Both the position numbers and the translations under genes were made by a program. DNA of 33,029 nt from an uncultured Collinsella sp. (GTDB lineage: Bacteria > Actinomycetota > Coriobacteriia > Coriobacteriales > Coriobacteriaceae). Where the stretch lies: NCBI GenBank assembly GCA_900758885.1, contig CAAETD010000002.1, positions 1-33,029 of the forward strand. The letters are read 5' to 3'. This document shows positions 15,435-22,942 of the stretch, piece after piece (position 1 is the stretch's first letter; each line of letters starts with the position of its first letter). The notes beneath the pieces were generated by a model. That model worked only from the letters and a program-made list of their open reading frames with translations. It ran no database searches and was not told the origin of the DNA.

Positions 15435-15491
15435 CACGAACATACTTTCGGTATCATTTAATGATATTATGATATCGAAAGTATGTTCGTG
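15435..15491 (+). promoter_or_regulatory. Large palindrome over the fic promoter
   Basis: The 22-base arm at 15435-15456 (starting CACGAACATACTTTCG) is matched by its reverse complement at 15470-15491 with one difference. The spacer and inner arm are A+T-rich and contain TATGAT-like -10 candidates near 15468-15473, so the arms would overlap the promoter or the start of the transcript. The palindrome ends 17 bases before the fic ATG. It is a candidate autoregulatory operator. Confidence 0.6.
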
Positions 15492-15508
15492 AAACCGAAA
15501 GGAGCCGC

Positions 15509-16741
15509 ATGCGCCAGTTCGATTACACCACAGTCCCAGCGGAACTCGAAGCAACTCCAATCACCAACCTCCTCCTCTCGATACGCGAGCATAAAGGCCG
15601 TCAGCTTGCTCTGAGTCAAGTCAAACCCGAGCTTCTATCGTCCCTAATGGAGGAGGCTAAGATCCAAAGCACCCGATCCTCTAACGGACTTGAAGGAATT
15701 TTTACCACCCAAAAAAGACTCAAAGCGATCATGGCGTATTCCGCCAAGCCAAGTTCCCGCGCAGAGGAAGAAATCGCTGGATACCGAGATGTGCTGTCGC
15801 TTATTCACGAGCAACACGATTCCATTCCCGTAACGCCATCGGTCATTCTGCAGTTGCATCGTGACCTCATGGCGCACACGGCAATCTCGTATGGAGGCCA
15901 TTGGAAAGATAGCGATAACGAAATCGTCTCCATTGACGATCAAGGTAATCGATTTGTGCGCTTTAGGCCCCCTTCGGCTCTAGCAACTCCGGGACTTATT
16001 AAAGAAGCCTGCCAGTCCCTCAACGATGCTTTATCTCGCCAAGTTTGCGATCCCCTCCTTATATCGCTCCGCTTTATCTTCGATTTTGTTAGCATTCATC
16101 CCTTCAACGATGGCAATGGCAGGATGAGCCGGCTCCTTACAACGCTGCTGCTCGAAAAGACTGGATACGACGTTGCGCGTTACATCAGCATCGAACGACT
16201 TATTGAAGACAACAAAGCGCTTTACTACAACGCCCTCGCTGCAAGCTCCACTGGATGGAATGAAAATCAAAACACCGAAGTACCCTTTATCCGTTTCATG
16301 CTCGGAACAACCTTGGCCGCCTACCGACAGCTCGAGCAGCGTACCTTAATTGAATCAAGCACTCGTCCCATGTCGAAGCAAGCGCGCATCGCTGTTCTAT
16401 TTCAACAGAGACCCGGCGTCATTAAGAAATCCGACATCCGGTCCAGCTGCCCCGATATCAGCGAGGTAACCGTTAAACGAACCCTCGGCCAGCTTGTTAG
16501 TTGCAGCGCAATCGAAAAAACAGGAGCGGGTCGTTCGACGGGCTACATACTCAAAGACGTCCATGCTCTAGAACTATTCTTGCAAGCCACAATACCCGAT
16601 GGCGAGGCCGCAATAACAAAAGAGGCTCCAAAGGATAAGCTCCTTGAACGTGTAAACCACGCCGAGGATGAAAGCAGAGAAGGGCTCTATGAAGACTACG
16701 ATTCATTCTCAATGGACATAAAGACGAAATACGGAGTCTAG
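15509..16741 (+). CDS. Fic-domain protein with C-terminal helix-turn-helix
   Basis: A 410-residue Fic-family protein, expected to transfer AMP (or another nucleotide part) to target hydroxyls. The Fic core motif is HPFNDGNGR with catalytic His197 and Asn203/Arg205. An N-terminal inhibitory motif of the (S/T)xxxE(G/N) type is visible as Ser58...Glu62-Gly63 (SNGLEG), so it looks like a self-inhibited Fic enzyme with inhibition helix in the same chain. Residues about 285-350 (QARIAVLFQQRPGVIKKSDIRSS...VTVKRTLGQL) resemble a winged helix-turn-helix. An AAAGGAG site precedes the ATG. It is more A+T-rich than its neighbours and carries its own palindromic promoter, which suggests acquisition by transfer. 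The target is unknown. Confidence 0.9.
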   Translation: MRQFDYTTVPAELEATPITNLLLSIREHKGRQLALSQVKPELLSSLMEEAKIQSTRSSNGLEGIFTTQKRLKAIMAYSAKPSSRAEEEIAGYRDVLSLIHEQHDSIPVTPSVILQLHRDLMAHTAISYGGHWKDSDNEIVSIDDQGNRFVRFRPPSALATPGLIKEACQSLNDALSRQVCDPLLISLRFIFDFVSIHPFNDGNGRMSRLLTTLLLEKTGYDVARYISIERLIEDNKALYYNALAASSTGWNENQNTEVPFIRFMLGTTLAAYRQLEQRTLIESSTRPMSKQARIAVLFQQRPGVIKKSDIRSSCPDISEVTVKRTLGQLVSCSAIEKTGAGRSTGYILKDVHALELFLQATIPDGEAAITKEAPKDKLLERVNHAEDESREGLYEDYDSFSMDIKTKYGV

Positions 16742-16848
16742 TCATATCTCAGAATAGCCTCATCCTTGTTGCCCAAAGTTATTTGCGCGTCATTGTAAAG
16801 CGGTACCCCCGCACCGGCAGGGGGCAGGAGTATCGCCAGCTGCGCTAG

Positions 16849-17613
16849 CTAGCAAATGACCTGCGTGTGCTCCTCGATGGCGACACGATCCTCGGCGGCG
16901 ATACCCGGTTCGCACACCACGGCGTCCAAGCTGTCCAGGCGGCAGAAGGTGTAGAAGTCGCGCTTGCCGATCTTGCTGGAATCGGCGATCAGATAGCGCG
17001 AGTCGGCCTTGCTAAAGGCGAGCTGCTGGATGCGGCCCTCTTCCATGTTAGACGTAGACACGTCGCCGTCCAGAATGCCGTTTGCGCCGATAAAGGCTGC
17101 ATCGATCCCCAGTGCGCGCAAGGTGTCCTCGGCCGTGGGGCCCACAAAGGCGGCAGTGCGGCGACGGTACATACCGCCCACGAGGCACAGGTCGCAGTCT
17201 TCGCGCGCCTCGAGCAGGTTAAACACCGAAAGCGAATTGGTCACAATGCGCAGGCGAAACGCCGGCAGCATCGAGGCCATCTGCTCCACCGTAGTGCCCG
17301 TGCCCAAAAAGATGGTCGAGTCCTCCTCGATAAGCTCCACAGCACGGCGCGCAATCTGCAGCTTTTCCTCGGCATGCTTGGTGCGCTTTTCGCTGTGCGA
17401 GTACTCATGGCGCAGCATAGCGTGGGGACGGCCCTGCGCACTGCGGGCTCCGCCGTGCACGCGCTCGATCTCGCCTAGGCTCGCAAGCTCCTCAAGATCG
17501 CGGCGGATCGTCATATCCGAGACACCCAGTGCATCCGAAATCTCTTTAACCGAGACCGTGCCCTGCTCCTCGAGCAGCTGACGAACCTTATCCTGTCGCT
17601 CCGCTTTAATCAC
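16849..17613 (-). CDS. lacR: DeoR-family sugar-phosphate repressor, LacR-like
   Basis: A 254-residue DeoR-type regulator: N-terminal helix-turn-helix (about 18-50, VSVKEISDALGVSDMTIRRDLEEL) followed by IERVHGGARS and a sugar-phosphate-sensing domain (TIFLGTGTTVEQMA, IVTNSLSVFNLL, LVGGMYRRRTAAFVGP, SKADSRYLIADSSKIGKRDF). Similarity to LacR, which senses tagatose-6-phosphate, and the presence of lacABC make it the best candidate to control lacA and lacF, whose upstream regions share GAACA-type repeats. The start is taken as the GTG at 17613 because GAGGA lies 6 bases upstream; the frame extends to another GTG at 17634 without such a site. GlpR-, FruR- or AgaR-type function is the alternative. 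Confidence 0.85.
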   Translation of the reverse strand: MIKAERQDKVRQLLEEQGTVSVKEISDALGVSDMTIRRDLEELASLGEIERVHGGARSAQGRPHAMLRHEYSHSEKRTKHAEEKLQIARRAVELIEEDSTIFLGTGTTVEQMASMLPAFRLRIVTNSLSVFNLLEAREDCDLCLVGGMYRRRTAAFVGPTAEDTLRALGIDAAFIGANGILDGDVSTSNMEEGRIQQLAFSKADSRYLIADSSKIGKRDFYTFCRLDSLDAVVCEPGIAAEDRVAIEEHTQVIC

Positions 17614-17818
17614 GATGAGTCCTCGCTGTTCCACGCTCGCGTCAATTCAAACAGTAACGAACAAATTGTATCAGACTCGTGCGCGTTAAAAATGAACGCC
17701 CGCACAGCTCCAATCATCACTTTTTTGAGAAAAATACCCCCTGCTTTAGTGGGGTGTAGTGATAATCTCGCCTGTTCGCGCTACAGTTTGTCGGAAATAC
17801 CTCGATGTTAGGAACCAA

Positions 17819-18871
17819 ATGATCACTTCCGAGCTTTTCGGCACCGCGCCGTGCGGTACCCCCGTTCATCGTTACACCCTCAACGGGCCCGAGATCTGCG
17901 TTCGCATTATGGACTATGGCGCCACCGTACTGGGCATCGATGTGCCCGACATTCCCGGCAACGTGCGCGATGTGGTGCTGGGCTTCGATAAGCTCGAGGA
18001 TTACTTTGACAACCCCGCCTGCTTTGGCGCGACCATCGGGCCTGTGGCCAACCGCACCGCGGGCGCCACGATCACCATCGCCGGCACGGACTGGCATATG
18101 CCGGCCAACGAAGGCGCCAACAACCTACACAGCGATCTTGAGCACGGCCTGCACAAGCGCGTGTGGGACGTTGAGCTCGACGAGGTCCACAATGCCGTGC
18201 GCATGACCACCTCGCTTGAGGATGGCGAGCTGGGCTTTCCCGGCAACCGCACCTTTACAGCCGTGTTTACCGTGACGCGTACCGGCTGCTTCCGTATCGA
18301 ATATGGCTGCGAGAGCGACTGCGCCACGTACGTGTCCATGACCAACCACACGTACTTTAACCTTGCCGGCCATAACGCTGGCATGGACTGTGAGCACTTC
18401 TTTGTTGCTAACGCTGCTCACTACCTGCCCATTAACGAGCAGAACATCCCCACCGGCGAGATTGCTCCGGTCGAGGGAACACCGTTTGACTTCCGCGAGC
18501 TGCGCCCCGTCGCACCCGGCATGGAGGCCGACGACCCGCAGATTAAGCAAGCCCGTGGCTACGATCACTGCCTGTGCATCGATGGCTATCAGTACGGGCG
18601 CAACCTGCGTCGCGCCCTGCATGTTGAGGAGATGTGGACCGGCCGTGAGCTGGACTACTACACCACCGCCCCGGGCGTGCAGCTCTACACCGGCAACTGG
18701 CTGGGCGACGAGCACGCCAAGGACGATGCTAACTATGGCTGGGGCGCCGGCTTTGCCCTCGAGGCCGAGATGTACCCCGATACGCCGCACCAGCCGCTGT
18801 TCCCGCAGGGCATTGTGGGCCCGGGTCACCCCTACAGCAATGTGATCGAGTACCACTTTATGAGGCACTAA
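17819..18871 (+). CDS. galM: Aldose 1-epimerase (galactose mutarotase) GalM
   Basis: Interconverts alpha and beta anomers of galactose or glucose in the cytoplasm. The 350 residues carry the GalM landmarks: YGATVLGIDVPD and DVVLGFD near the start, ATIGPVANRTAGA, GTDWHMPANEGANNLHS (with the substrate-contacting Asn-Asn-Leu-His), SMTNHTYFNLAGH (with the catalytic-type His in NHTYFNL), GYDHCLCID, and a C-terminal VQLYTGNW with a later Glu as expected catalytic base. The start ATG at 17819 has AGGA 6 bases upstream; the in-frame GTG at 17759 has none. It is transcribed divergently from the LacR-type gene. It supports lactose/galactose use together with lacX. Confidence 0.92.
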   Translation: MITSELFGTAPCGTPVHRYTLNGPEICVRIMDYGATVLGIDVPDIPGNVRDVVLGFDKLEDYFDNPACFGATIGPVANRTAGATITIAGTDWHMPANEGANNLHSDLEHGLHKRVWDVELDEVHNAVRMTTSLEDGELGFPGNRTFTAVFTVTRTGCFRIEYGCESDCATYVSMTNHTYFNLAGHNAGMDCEHFFVANAAHYLPINEQNIPTGEIAPVEGTPFDFRELRPVAPGMEADDPQIKQARGYDHCLCIDGYQYGRNLRRALHVEEMWTGRELDYYTTAPGVQLYTGNWLGDEHAKDDANYGWGAGFALEAEMYPDTPHQPLFPQGIVGPGHPYSNVIEYHFMRH

Positions 18872-18899
18872 GCCCACAACGCGACATATCACACAGCAT

Positions 18900-18933
18900 C
18901 GCCCGCCGGCACCACCGCCGACGGGCGTTTTTT
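18900..18933 (+). terminator. Terminator of galM
   Basis: The stem CGCCCG-CGGC (18900-18910) pairs with GCCG-CGGGCG (18917-18927) with one opposed mismatch and is followed by TTTTTT. Confidence 0.9.
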
Positions 18934-18969
18934 CATCTTTTGGGCTCATTTTCGCTGTGACTGTATGAG

Positions 18970-19135
18970 TGACATATCAAAACTTTGCCCATTTACTACG
19001 TTTAGCCCGGGATGCTCGACTATGCACCGGTTTTTGTTAAATTCGCAAGCCGTCTACCTGCGGTTTTGTTTTTCTCAAATTCGACATGCTCGGCGATAGC
19101 CGATCAAACGTAGTAAATGGGCATAGTTTTTGACA
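18970..19135. repeat. Large inverted-repeat element between galM and the EIIB gene
   Basis: The perfect 18-bp arms TGCCCATTTACTACGTTT (18986-19003) and its complement (19106-19123) are extended outward by an imperfect TCAAAACT / AGTTTTTGA pairing. The 102-base interior holds a small CGGC-GATA-GCCG hairpin (19091-19102) and no reading frame. This accounts for most of the 326-base gap 18872-19197. It could be a non-autonomous mobile element or a structured RNA. Confidence 0.6.
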
Positions 19136-19165
19136 GGCGGCATCGCGCGCGTCCCTCGCAAGGGC

Positions 19166-19200
19166 AAAATGATCCGTTTTCCTCCGTCCCCAAGGGATCA
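19166..19200 (-). terminator. Weak terminator overlapping the EIIB stop codon
   Basis: TGATCC (19170-19175) pairs with GGATCA (19195-19200), and on the minus strand the stem is followed by TTTTGCCC. The hairpin starts within the stop codon of the EIIB gene. Confidence 0.45.
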
Positions 19201-19680
19201 GTTGAACAGATTGCCGATGGGGTCGGGGGCGGAACTGGGGAGATAGCGGATTTCCAGCTCTATGCCGAGCTCTTGCAGCTCTTTGAAGGCGGCGATGTCC
19301 GTATCGTCTACGGCAACGGCAGGCGTAACGGGACGTTTGCCCTCCCCTGCCTGCATATGGCCGATGCTGATCTTGTTGATCGGCACGCCACCCTTAACCA
19401 GCGCGAGCGCATCGGCGGGTGAGGCCACCATGATCAGAATCAACTGGCGCGGCGTTGCGGTATGAACGATGTCGACGGTCCTTTGCACCGAGAAAAACCG
19501 CGTCCAGACACCCTCGGGTGTCGTCACCCTCATAGGGGCCCATATGCGAGCGTCCGCCGCGATCTCATCGTTGACGATTAGGACAAGGTTGGAACCTACG
19601 GCTTCGTTCCACAGCGCAACGTCTTGCCCGTAAATGAAACGGTCATCGATACGTGTAAGAAGGATCTTGGGTTGAGCCAT
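19198..19680 (-). CDS. Orphan mannose/sorbose-family PTS EIIB with Tyr at the phosphorylation site
   Basis: A 160-residue protein of the PTS EIIB mannose/fructose/sorbose/N-acetylgalactosamine family (PTSIIB_sorb type). In this family the N-terminal block is normally R-I/V-D-x-R-L-I-H-G-Q-V, where the His carries phosphate. Here it reads RIDDRFIYGQD, with Tyr17 in place of the His; the codon is TAC, one base from CAC. The rest of the fold looks intact (LVLIVNDEIAADARIWAPMRVTTPEGV, GHMQAGEGKRPVTPAVAVDD, LGIELEIRYLPSSAP). No EIIA, EIIC or EIID of this family is nearby. It therefore probably cannot relay phosphate the usual way and may be a sugar-binding or regulatory relic. The start at 19680 is chosen by family length; an ATG at 19707 is possible. 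Confidence 0.85.
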   Translation of the reverse strand: MAQPKILLTRIDDRFIYGQDVALWNEAVGSNLVLIVNDEIAADARIWAPMRVTTPEGVWTRFFSVQRTVDIVHTATPRQLILIMVASPADALALVKGGVPINKISIGHMQAGEGKRPVTPAVAVDDTDIAAFKELQELGIELEIRYLPSSAPDPIGNLFN

Positions 19681-19819
19681 GGCAGCCCCATTCTGTCTGA
19701 GACCCATACGAACGGGACGTCGGCCACCAACTCAACAGCAGGTCAAGCGCCAGATGGACGCCGCAGACATCACACCTCTAATATTAGTGCATTTAAAGTG
19801 AGAAAAGCCGTCAGAACAC

Positions 19820-19848
19820 TTGCGCGGATTTGCGATGTCCCGTATCAT
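19820..19848 (+). promoter_or_regulatory. Promoter of tRNA-Thr
   Basis: TTGCGC (19820-19825), 17 bases, then TATCAT (19843-19848), lies about 40 bases before the tRNA. The spacing is ideal for a housekeeping sigma factor. Confidence 0.6.
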
Positions 19849-19887
19849 AGACAGCCGTTGACGCCTCAGTTGCGTCACCACATGGCC

Positions 19888-19963
19888 GCCAGCGTAGCTC
19901 AGTTGGTAGAGCACCGCTCTCGTAAAGCGGGGGTCACCGGTTCGAGCCCGGTCGCTGGCTCCA
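19888..19963 (+). tRNA. tRNA-Thr, anticodon CGT
   Basis: A 76-base cloverleaf: acceptor arms GCCAGCG / CGCTGGC, D-arm GCTCAGTTGGTAGAGC, anticodon stem CCGCT / AGCGG around CTCGTAA (anticodon CGT, reading ACG), T-arm ACCGG-TTCGAGC-CCGGT, discriminator T, and an encoded CCA (19961-19963). A promoter and a terminator flank it, so it is a single-gene unit. Confidence 0.97.
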
Positions 19964-19975
19964 TTGCACAAGATA

Positions 19976-19997
19976 GCCGCCTTCGGGCGGCTTTTTT
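19976..19997 (+). terminator. Terminator of tRNA-Thr
   Basis: The perfect stem GCCGCC-TTCG-GGCGGC is followed by TTTTTT, 12 bases after the tRNA. Confidence 0.93.
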
Positions 19998-20067
19998 GTT
20001 GCCGATTTCTGGCGAACATCCGCCAGCCCAAGCACAACGCCGCTGGTAACTCCCCTACTCAACAACA

Positions 20068-20113
20068 AGCCCCGCCAACCTCAATCCCCAAAGGAATCGC
20101 GATCGGCGGGGCT
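20068..20113 (-). terminator. Hairpin after the YhcH-family gene
   Basis: AGCCCCGCC (20068-20076) pairs perfectly with GGCGGGGCT (20105-20113). On the minus strand it is followed by TGTTGTTGA, a poor U tract. A second small hairpin, TCCCC-AA-GGGGA, lies at 20123-20134, closer to the gene. Confidence 0.6.
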
Positions 20114-20159
20114 CAAACGCGCTCCCCAAGGGGAACCACGCTAGCTCACGAGCAGTTCG

Positions 20160-20633
20160 TTACTCTTTCCAGTAAGCATCTGCAAGCAGCTTAAAGCAAA
20201 TCTTCTTAACCGGCTGTGCGCCATCGCCCGGGAACTCGAGCGTGGGCATATGCGGCTCACCGGCAACGAACAGTGCAAACTTGTCGTCAGCAAGATCGCC
20301 GGCGATCGAAGCGTCGGAATCGACCAGATCGTAGTCGTCCTTCTCGTCAAACTCCTGGACCAGCGTCAGGCTGCCCGTGGCAACCTTAAAGGCCTCGCGA
20401 CCCTCGACGTCGATCTGCAGGTCGTGATAGCGCTGATGCGTCTCATAGTGAGCCTCGGCCTCGGGACGCGTCGTGGGAGCCATGACGTTCGCAAAGACCT
20501 TGTCACCCAGAATCGGATGGCTGCCGACCTCGAGCTCCGCCGGGTCGTTCTCCTCGAGCCAGTCGATCAGCACGTCGAGGCCCTTGAGCATTCCGCGGTA
20601 CTCCTCGATATCGCCCAATGCACCGTAAATCAT
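20160..20633 (-). CDS. YhcH/YjgK/YiaL-family protein
   Basis: A 157-residue protein of the YhcH/YjgK/YiaL family (cupin-like fold; related to the beta subunit of evolved beta-galactosidase EbgC). The metal-site region is visible in AHYETHQRYHDLQIDVEGRE with His62, His66 and His70, and in the C-terminal LFVAGEPHMP. Family members are linked to sialic acid, N-acetylmannosamine or other sugar use, possibly by speeding anomer exchange; the substrate here is unknown. It starts 32 bases after nagA, on a GAGGGG ribosome site, so the two are probably one operon, which suggests an amino-sugar role. Confidence 0.88.
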   Translation of the reverse strand: MIYGALGDIEEYRGMLKGLDVLIDWLEENDPAELEVGSHPILGDKVFANVMAPTTRPEAEAHYETHQRYHDLQIDVEGREAFKVATGSLTLVQEFDEKDDYDLVDSDASIAGDLADDKFALFVAGEPHMPTLEFPGDGAQPVKKICFKLLADAYWKE

Positions 20634-20665
20634 CTAAATCCCCTCTCAGATCGTTTCTTTGGCGG

Positions 20666-21835
20666 CTACTCGGTAAACGCGTTACCGACGCTGTTGCCAC
20701 CCACATACGTCTCGACCAGGGTAAGGTCGGGATTGAACACGACAAAGTCGGCGTCGCGGCCAGGCATAATGCTGCCACATTTATCCCCGACGTGAGCAGA
20801 ACGCGCAGGCACCTCAGTCGCCATGCGAATGGCGATATCGGCGCTCGCAAGGCCCCAGTCGACGATGTTCTTGACGCCCTGTGCGAGCGTGAGCACCGAG
20901 CCGGCGATAGCAGAGCCATCGGCGAGCCAGCAAAGGTTGTCCTTCATAATGACGTCCATGCCGCCGCTGGTGTACTTGCCCTCGGGCATGCCGCCGCAAC
21001 CCAGGCAGTCGGTGATCAGCACCGTGTGCTGCCAGCCCTTGGCCTGCAGCAGGGCCTTGATAGCAGCAGGGTTCACATGTTTGCCATCGCAGATGATCTC
21101 GGCATAGGTGTTGGGCGTGGTCATAGCGGCACCAACAACACCGGGCTCACGGTGATGGAGGCCACGCTGGCCGTTATAGGTATGCGTAAAGCAGCTGGCG
21201 CCAGCATTGATAGCGGCGGCGCACTCATCATAGGTAGCATCGGAGTGACCAATACAGGTCACGACGCCCTTTGCGCTCAGAGCCGCGGCGTAAGCGGCAG
21301 CGCCGTCACGCTCGGCCGCCATAGCGCTCTTGACGATACGACCACCAGCGGCCTCCTGCCACTCGTCAAAAACTTCCTCGGACGGGTCGATCAGATAAGC
21401 GGGGTTCTGGGCGCCCACATGCTTCATGGTAAAGAACGGACCCTCCAGGTAGATGCCCTGAATACGAGCTCCGCAGAACTCAGGTCCACGCTCTTCGTCC
21501 GCCTGCGCAATGGCAGCGCAGGCGTCCTTGATCTGCTCCACGCCGTCGGTAAAGGTCGTGGGCAGCCAGCTGGTGGTACCACGACGAGCGAGCTCGGTCG
21601 AGCTGATGTTGATGCCCTCGGCATCGTTATCGGTCGTGGCATGGTTATAGAAGCCATGAATGTGGGTGTCTACCATGCCCGGCGCAATCCATGTACCCGA
21701 ATAATCTTTGATCTCACAAGCGGGCTCATCGGCCTGCCAAGCGCCAAAGACGCCGTCTTCGACCATGAGGTAGCCGCCCAGCTGCGGCCCCGCCGGCAAA
21801 AAGAACTTGTCGGCCTTGATAGCATACGTGCTCAT
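20666..21835 (-). CDS. nagA: N-acetylglucosamine-6-phosphate deacetylase NagA
   Basis: Removes acetate from GlcNAc-6-phosphate to give glucosamine-6-phosphate. The 389-residue amidohydrolase shows the metal and active-site residues in order: His58 and His60 in DTHIHG, Glu131 in YLEGPF, His197 in GHSDAT, His218 in FTHTYNG, the substrate-binding HHREPG (227-232), and the catalytic Asp276 in LITDCLG. The C-terminal GRDADFVVFNPDLTLVETYVGG closes the small beta domain. Length is normal. GGGAG lies 7 bases before the ATG. It is followed by the YhcH-family gene and preceded by a GntR-type regulator on the same strand. NagB is not in the window. Confidence 0.95.
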   Translation of the reverse strand: MSTYAIKADKFFLPAGPQLGGYLMVEDGVFGAWQADEPACEIKDYSGTWIAPGMVDTHIHGFYNHATTDNDAEGINISSTELARRGTTSWLPTTFTDGVEQIKDACAAIAQADEERGPEFCGARIQGIYLEGPFFTMKHVGAQNPAYLIDPSEEVFDEWQEAAGGRIVKSAMAAERDGAAAYAAALSAKGVVTCIGHSDATYDECAAAINAGASCFTHTYNGQRGLHHREPGVVGAAMTTPNTYAEIICDGKHVNPAAIKALLQAKGWQHTVLITDCLGCGGMPEGKYTSGGMDVIMKDNLCWLADGSAIAGSVLTLAQGVKNIVDWGLASADIAIRMATEVPARSAHVGDKCGSIMPGRDADFVVFNPDLTLVETYVGGNSVGNAFTE

Positions 21836-21978
21836 CTATGCTCCCGTACCCGCAGTGCGTTTTAGGGCGGATCAAAAACCACTGCATTGTTAATTCGAGC
21901 GATTGTTCGTTGCCTTCTTGCGCTTGGCACATTTTGCACCCGCCGCAAAACACGCCAAGCCGTTTATACCCAATAACT

Positions 21979-22710
21979 CTAGACTGCGCGGTTGTGGTAG
22001 ACCTTGTACTTAAACTGGTCGGCACGCGCAACCGAACGCGTATACTCGATAACCTCGTTGTTCATGTCATATGTGGTACGAATCAAATCCAGCACCGGTG
22101 CGCCTTCGGTAATCTCGAGCAAACGAGCGTCGGAATGGCGGGCGATACTCGCATAGAATTCTTCCTCTGCCACGCGAACTTTCTCGTGAAAGTCCTGCTC
22201 GATCATGTCGTACAGCGATTTGTTCTCGATCATGGGGCGCTTAAGCGCAAAGAACTTGCGACTCGGCAGATATGTACACTCAATCATCAGCGGCACACCA
22301 TCGGCAATACGCAGGCGCTTGATCTTGTACAGACGCTCGCCCAGGCGCGCGTTCATCTCTATGGCAATATTCTTGTCAGCCTCGACCTCGGTAAACTCAA
22401 GAATCGTCGTCTTGGGCACACGGCCGATCGCCTTCATCTGCTCGGTAAAGCTATAGGTTTGCGTGAGATTTGCCGTTTGCAGAGAGCGATCGCACACCAT
22501 TGTTCCACGGCCGCGCTGACGAACTACCAAGCCCAGGCGCTCAAGCTCCTGCAGGGCAAGGCGAACCGTCGTACGCGAGAGCCCGTAGCGTTCCGACAGG
22601 TCACGCTCAGACGGCAAATAGTCGCCGGGTCGAAGCTCGTGATCGATTTTATCGGTCAGCAAATCGACGAGCTGATCGTACAAAGGTTGTTTGCGCGCTC
22701 CCATTGCCAT
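21979..22710 (-). CDS. GntR/HutC-family regulator with UTRA domain (NagR-like)
   Basis: A 243-residue regulator. The winged helix-turn-helix (about 8-72: QPLYDQLVDLLTDKI, LPSERDLSERYGLSRTTVRLALQELERLGLVVRQRGRGTMV) is followed by a UTRA effector domain (about 85-235, ending VIEYTRSVARADQFKYKVYHN). Relatives with this architecture next to nagA (NagR/DasR) respond to glucosamine-6-phosphate or GlcNAc-6-phosphate. It lies between nagA and the NagE-like PTS gene. A TGGTTGTAACCA dyad lies 32 bases upstream of its start and related dyads precede the PTS gene. The start at 22710 has AGG 7 bases away; the frame reaches 22761 without a better site. Confidence 0.9.
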   Translation of the reverse strand: MAMGARKQPLYDQLVDLLTDKIDHELRPGDYLPSERDLSERYGLSRTTVRLALQELERLGLVVRQRGRGTMVCDRSLQTANLTQTYSFTEQMKAIGRVPKTTILEFTEVEADKNIAIEMNARLGERLYKIKRLRIADGVPLMIECTYLPSRKFFALKRPMIENKSLYDMIEQDFHEKVRVAEEEFYASIARHSDARLLEITEGAPVLDLIRTTYDMNNEVIEYTRSVARADQFKYKVYHNRAV

Positions 22711-22741
22711 AATGATACCTGCCGGATAAATGACTCGAAAT

Positions 22742-22857
22742 TGGTTGTAACCAGACACCACGTACTATAGCAGTTTTAATGGAATAACAGCAGGTCAACC
22801 CGCACATTTCGATATTGTTTGCCGGTTGATAGCCTGTGCGCTGTAATACCAATTACA
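22742..22857 (-). promoter_or_regulatory. Operator-like dyads before the GntR gene
   Basis: TGGTTGTAACCA (22742-22753) is a perfect TGGT-N4-ACCA dyad, the half-site type used by HutC/NagR-like regulators. Further up, TGTAAT-ACCA-ATTACA (22842-22857) is a second perfect dyad of different sequence. The first suggests autoregulation. Confidence 0.5.
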
Positions 22858-22882
22858 TCGCTGCATCAAGTATTGAGGTAGC

Positions 22883-22918
22883 AAAAAGGGCCGCCCCCGC
22901 GGAGCGGGACGACCCTTT
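22883..22918 (-). terminator. Terminator of the NagE-like gene
   Basis: AAAGGG-CG-CCC pairs with GGG-CG-CCCTTT around GCGGAGC, and on the minus strand TTTTT follows. It lies 25 bases after the stop. Confidence 0.88.
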
Positions 22919-22942
22919 GTAAGACAGAAACGTCTTTAAGGC

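Noticed and set aside
19732..20037. 101-codon minus-strand frame across the tRNA
   Set aside because: It is the antisense of tRNA-Thr (the GDPRFTRAVLYQLSYAG-type peptide), a known annotation artefact.
20618..21865. 415-codon plus-strand frame opposite nagA
   Set aside because: NagA on the minus strand has all catalytic residues and a ribosome site; the opposite frame has none and is a codon-bias shadow.
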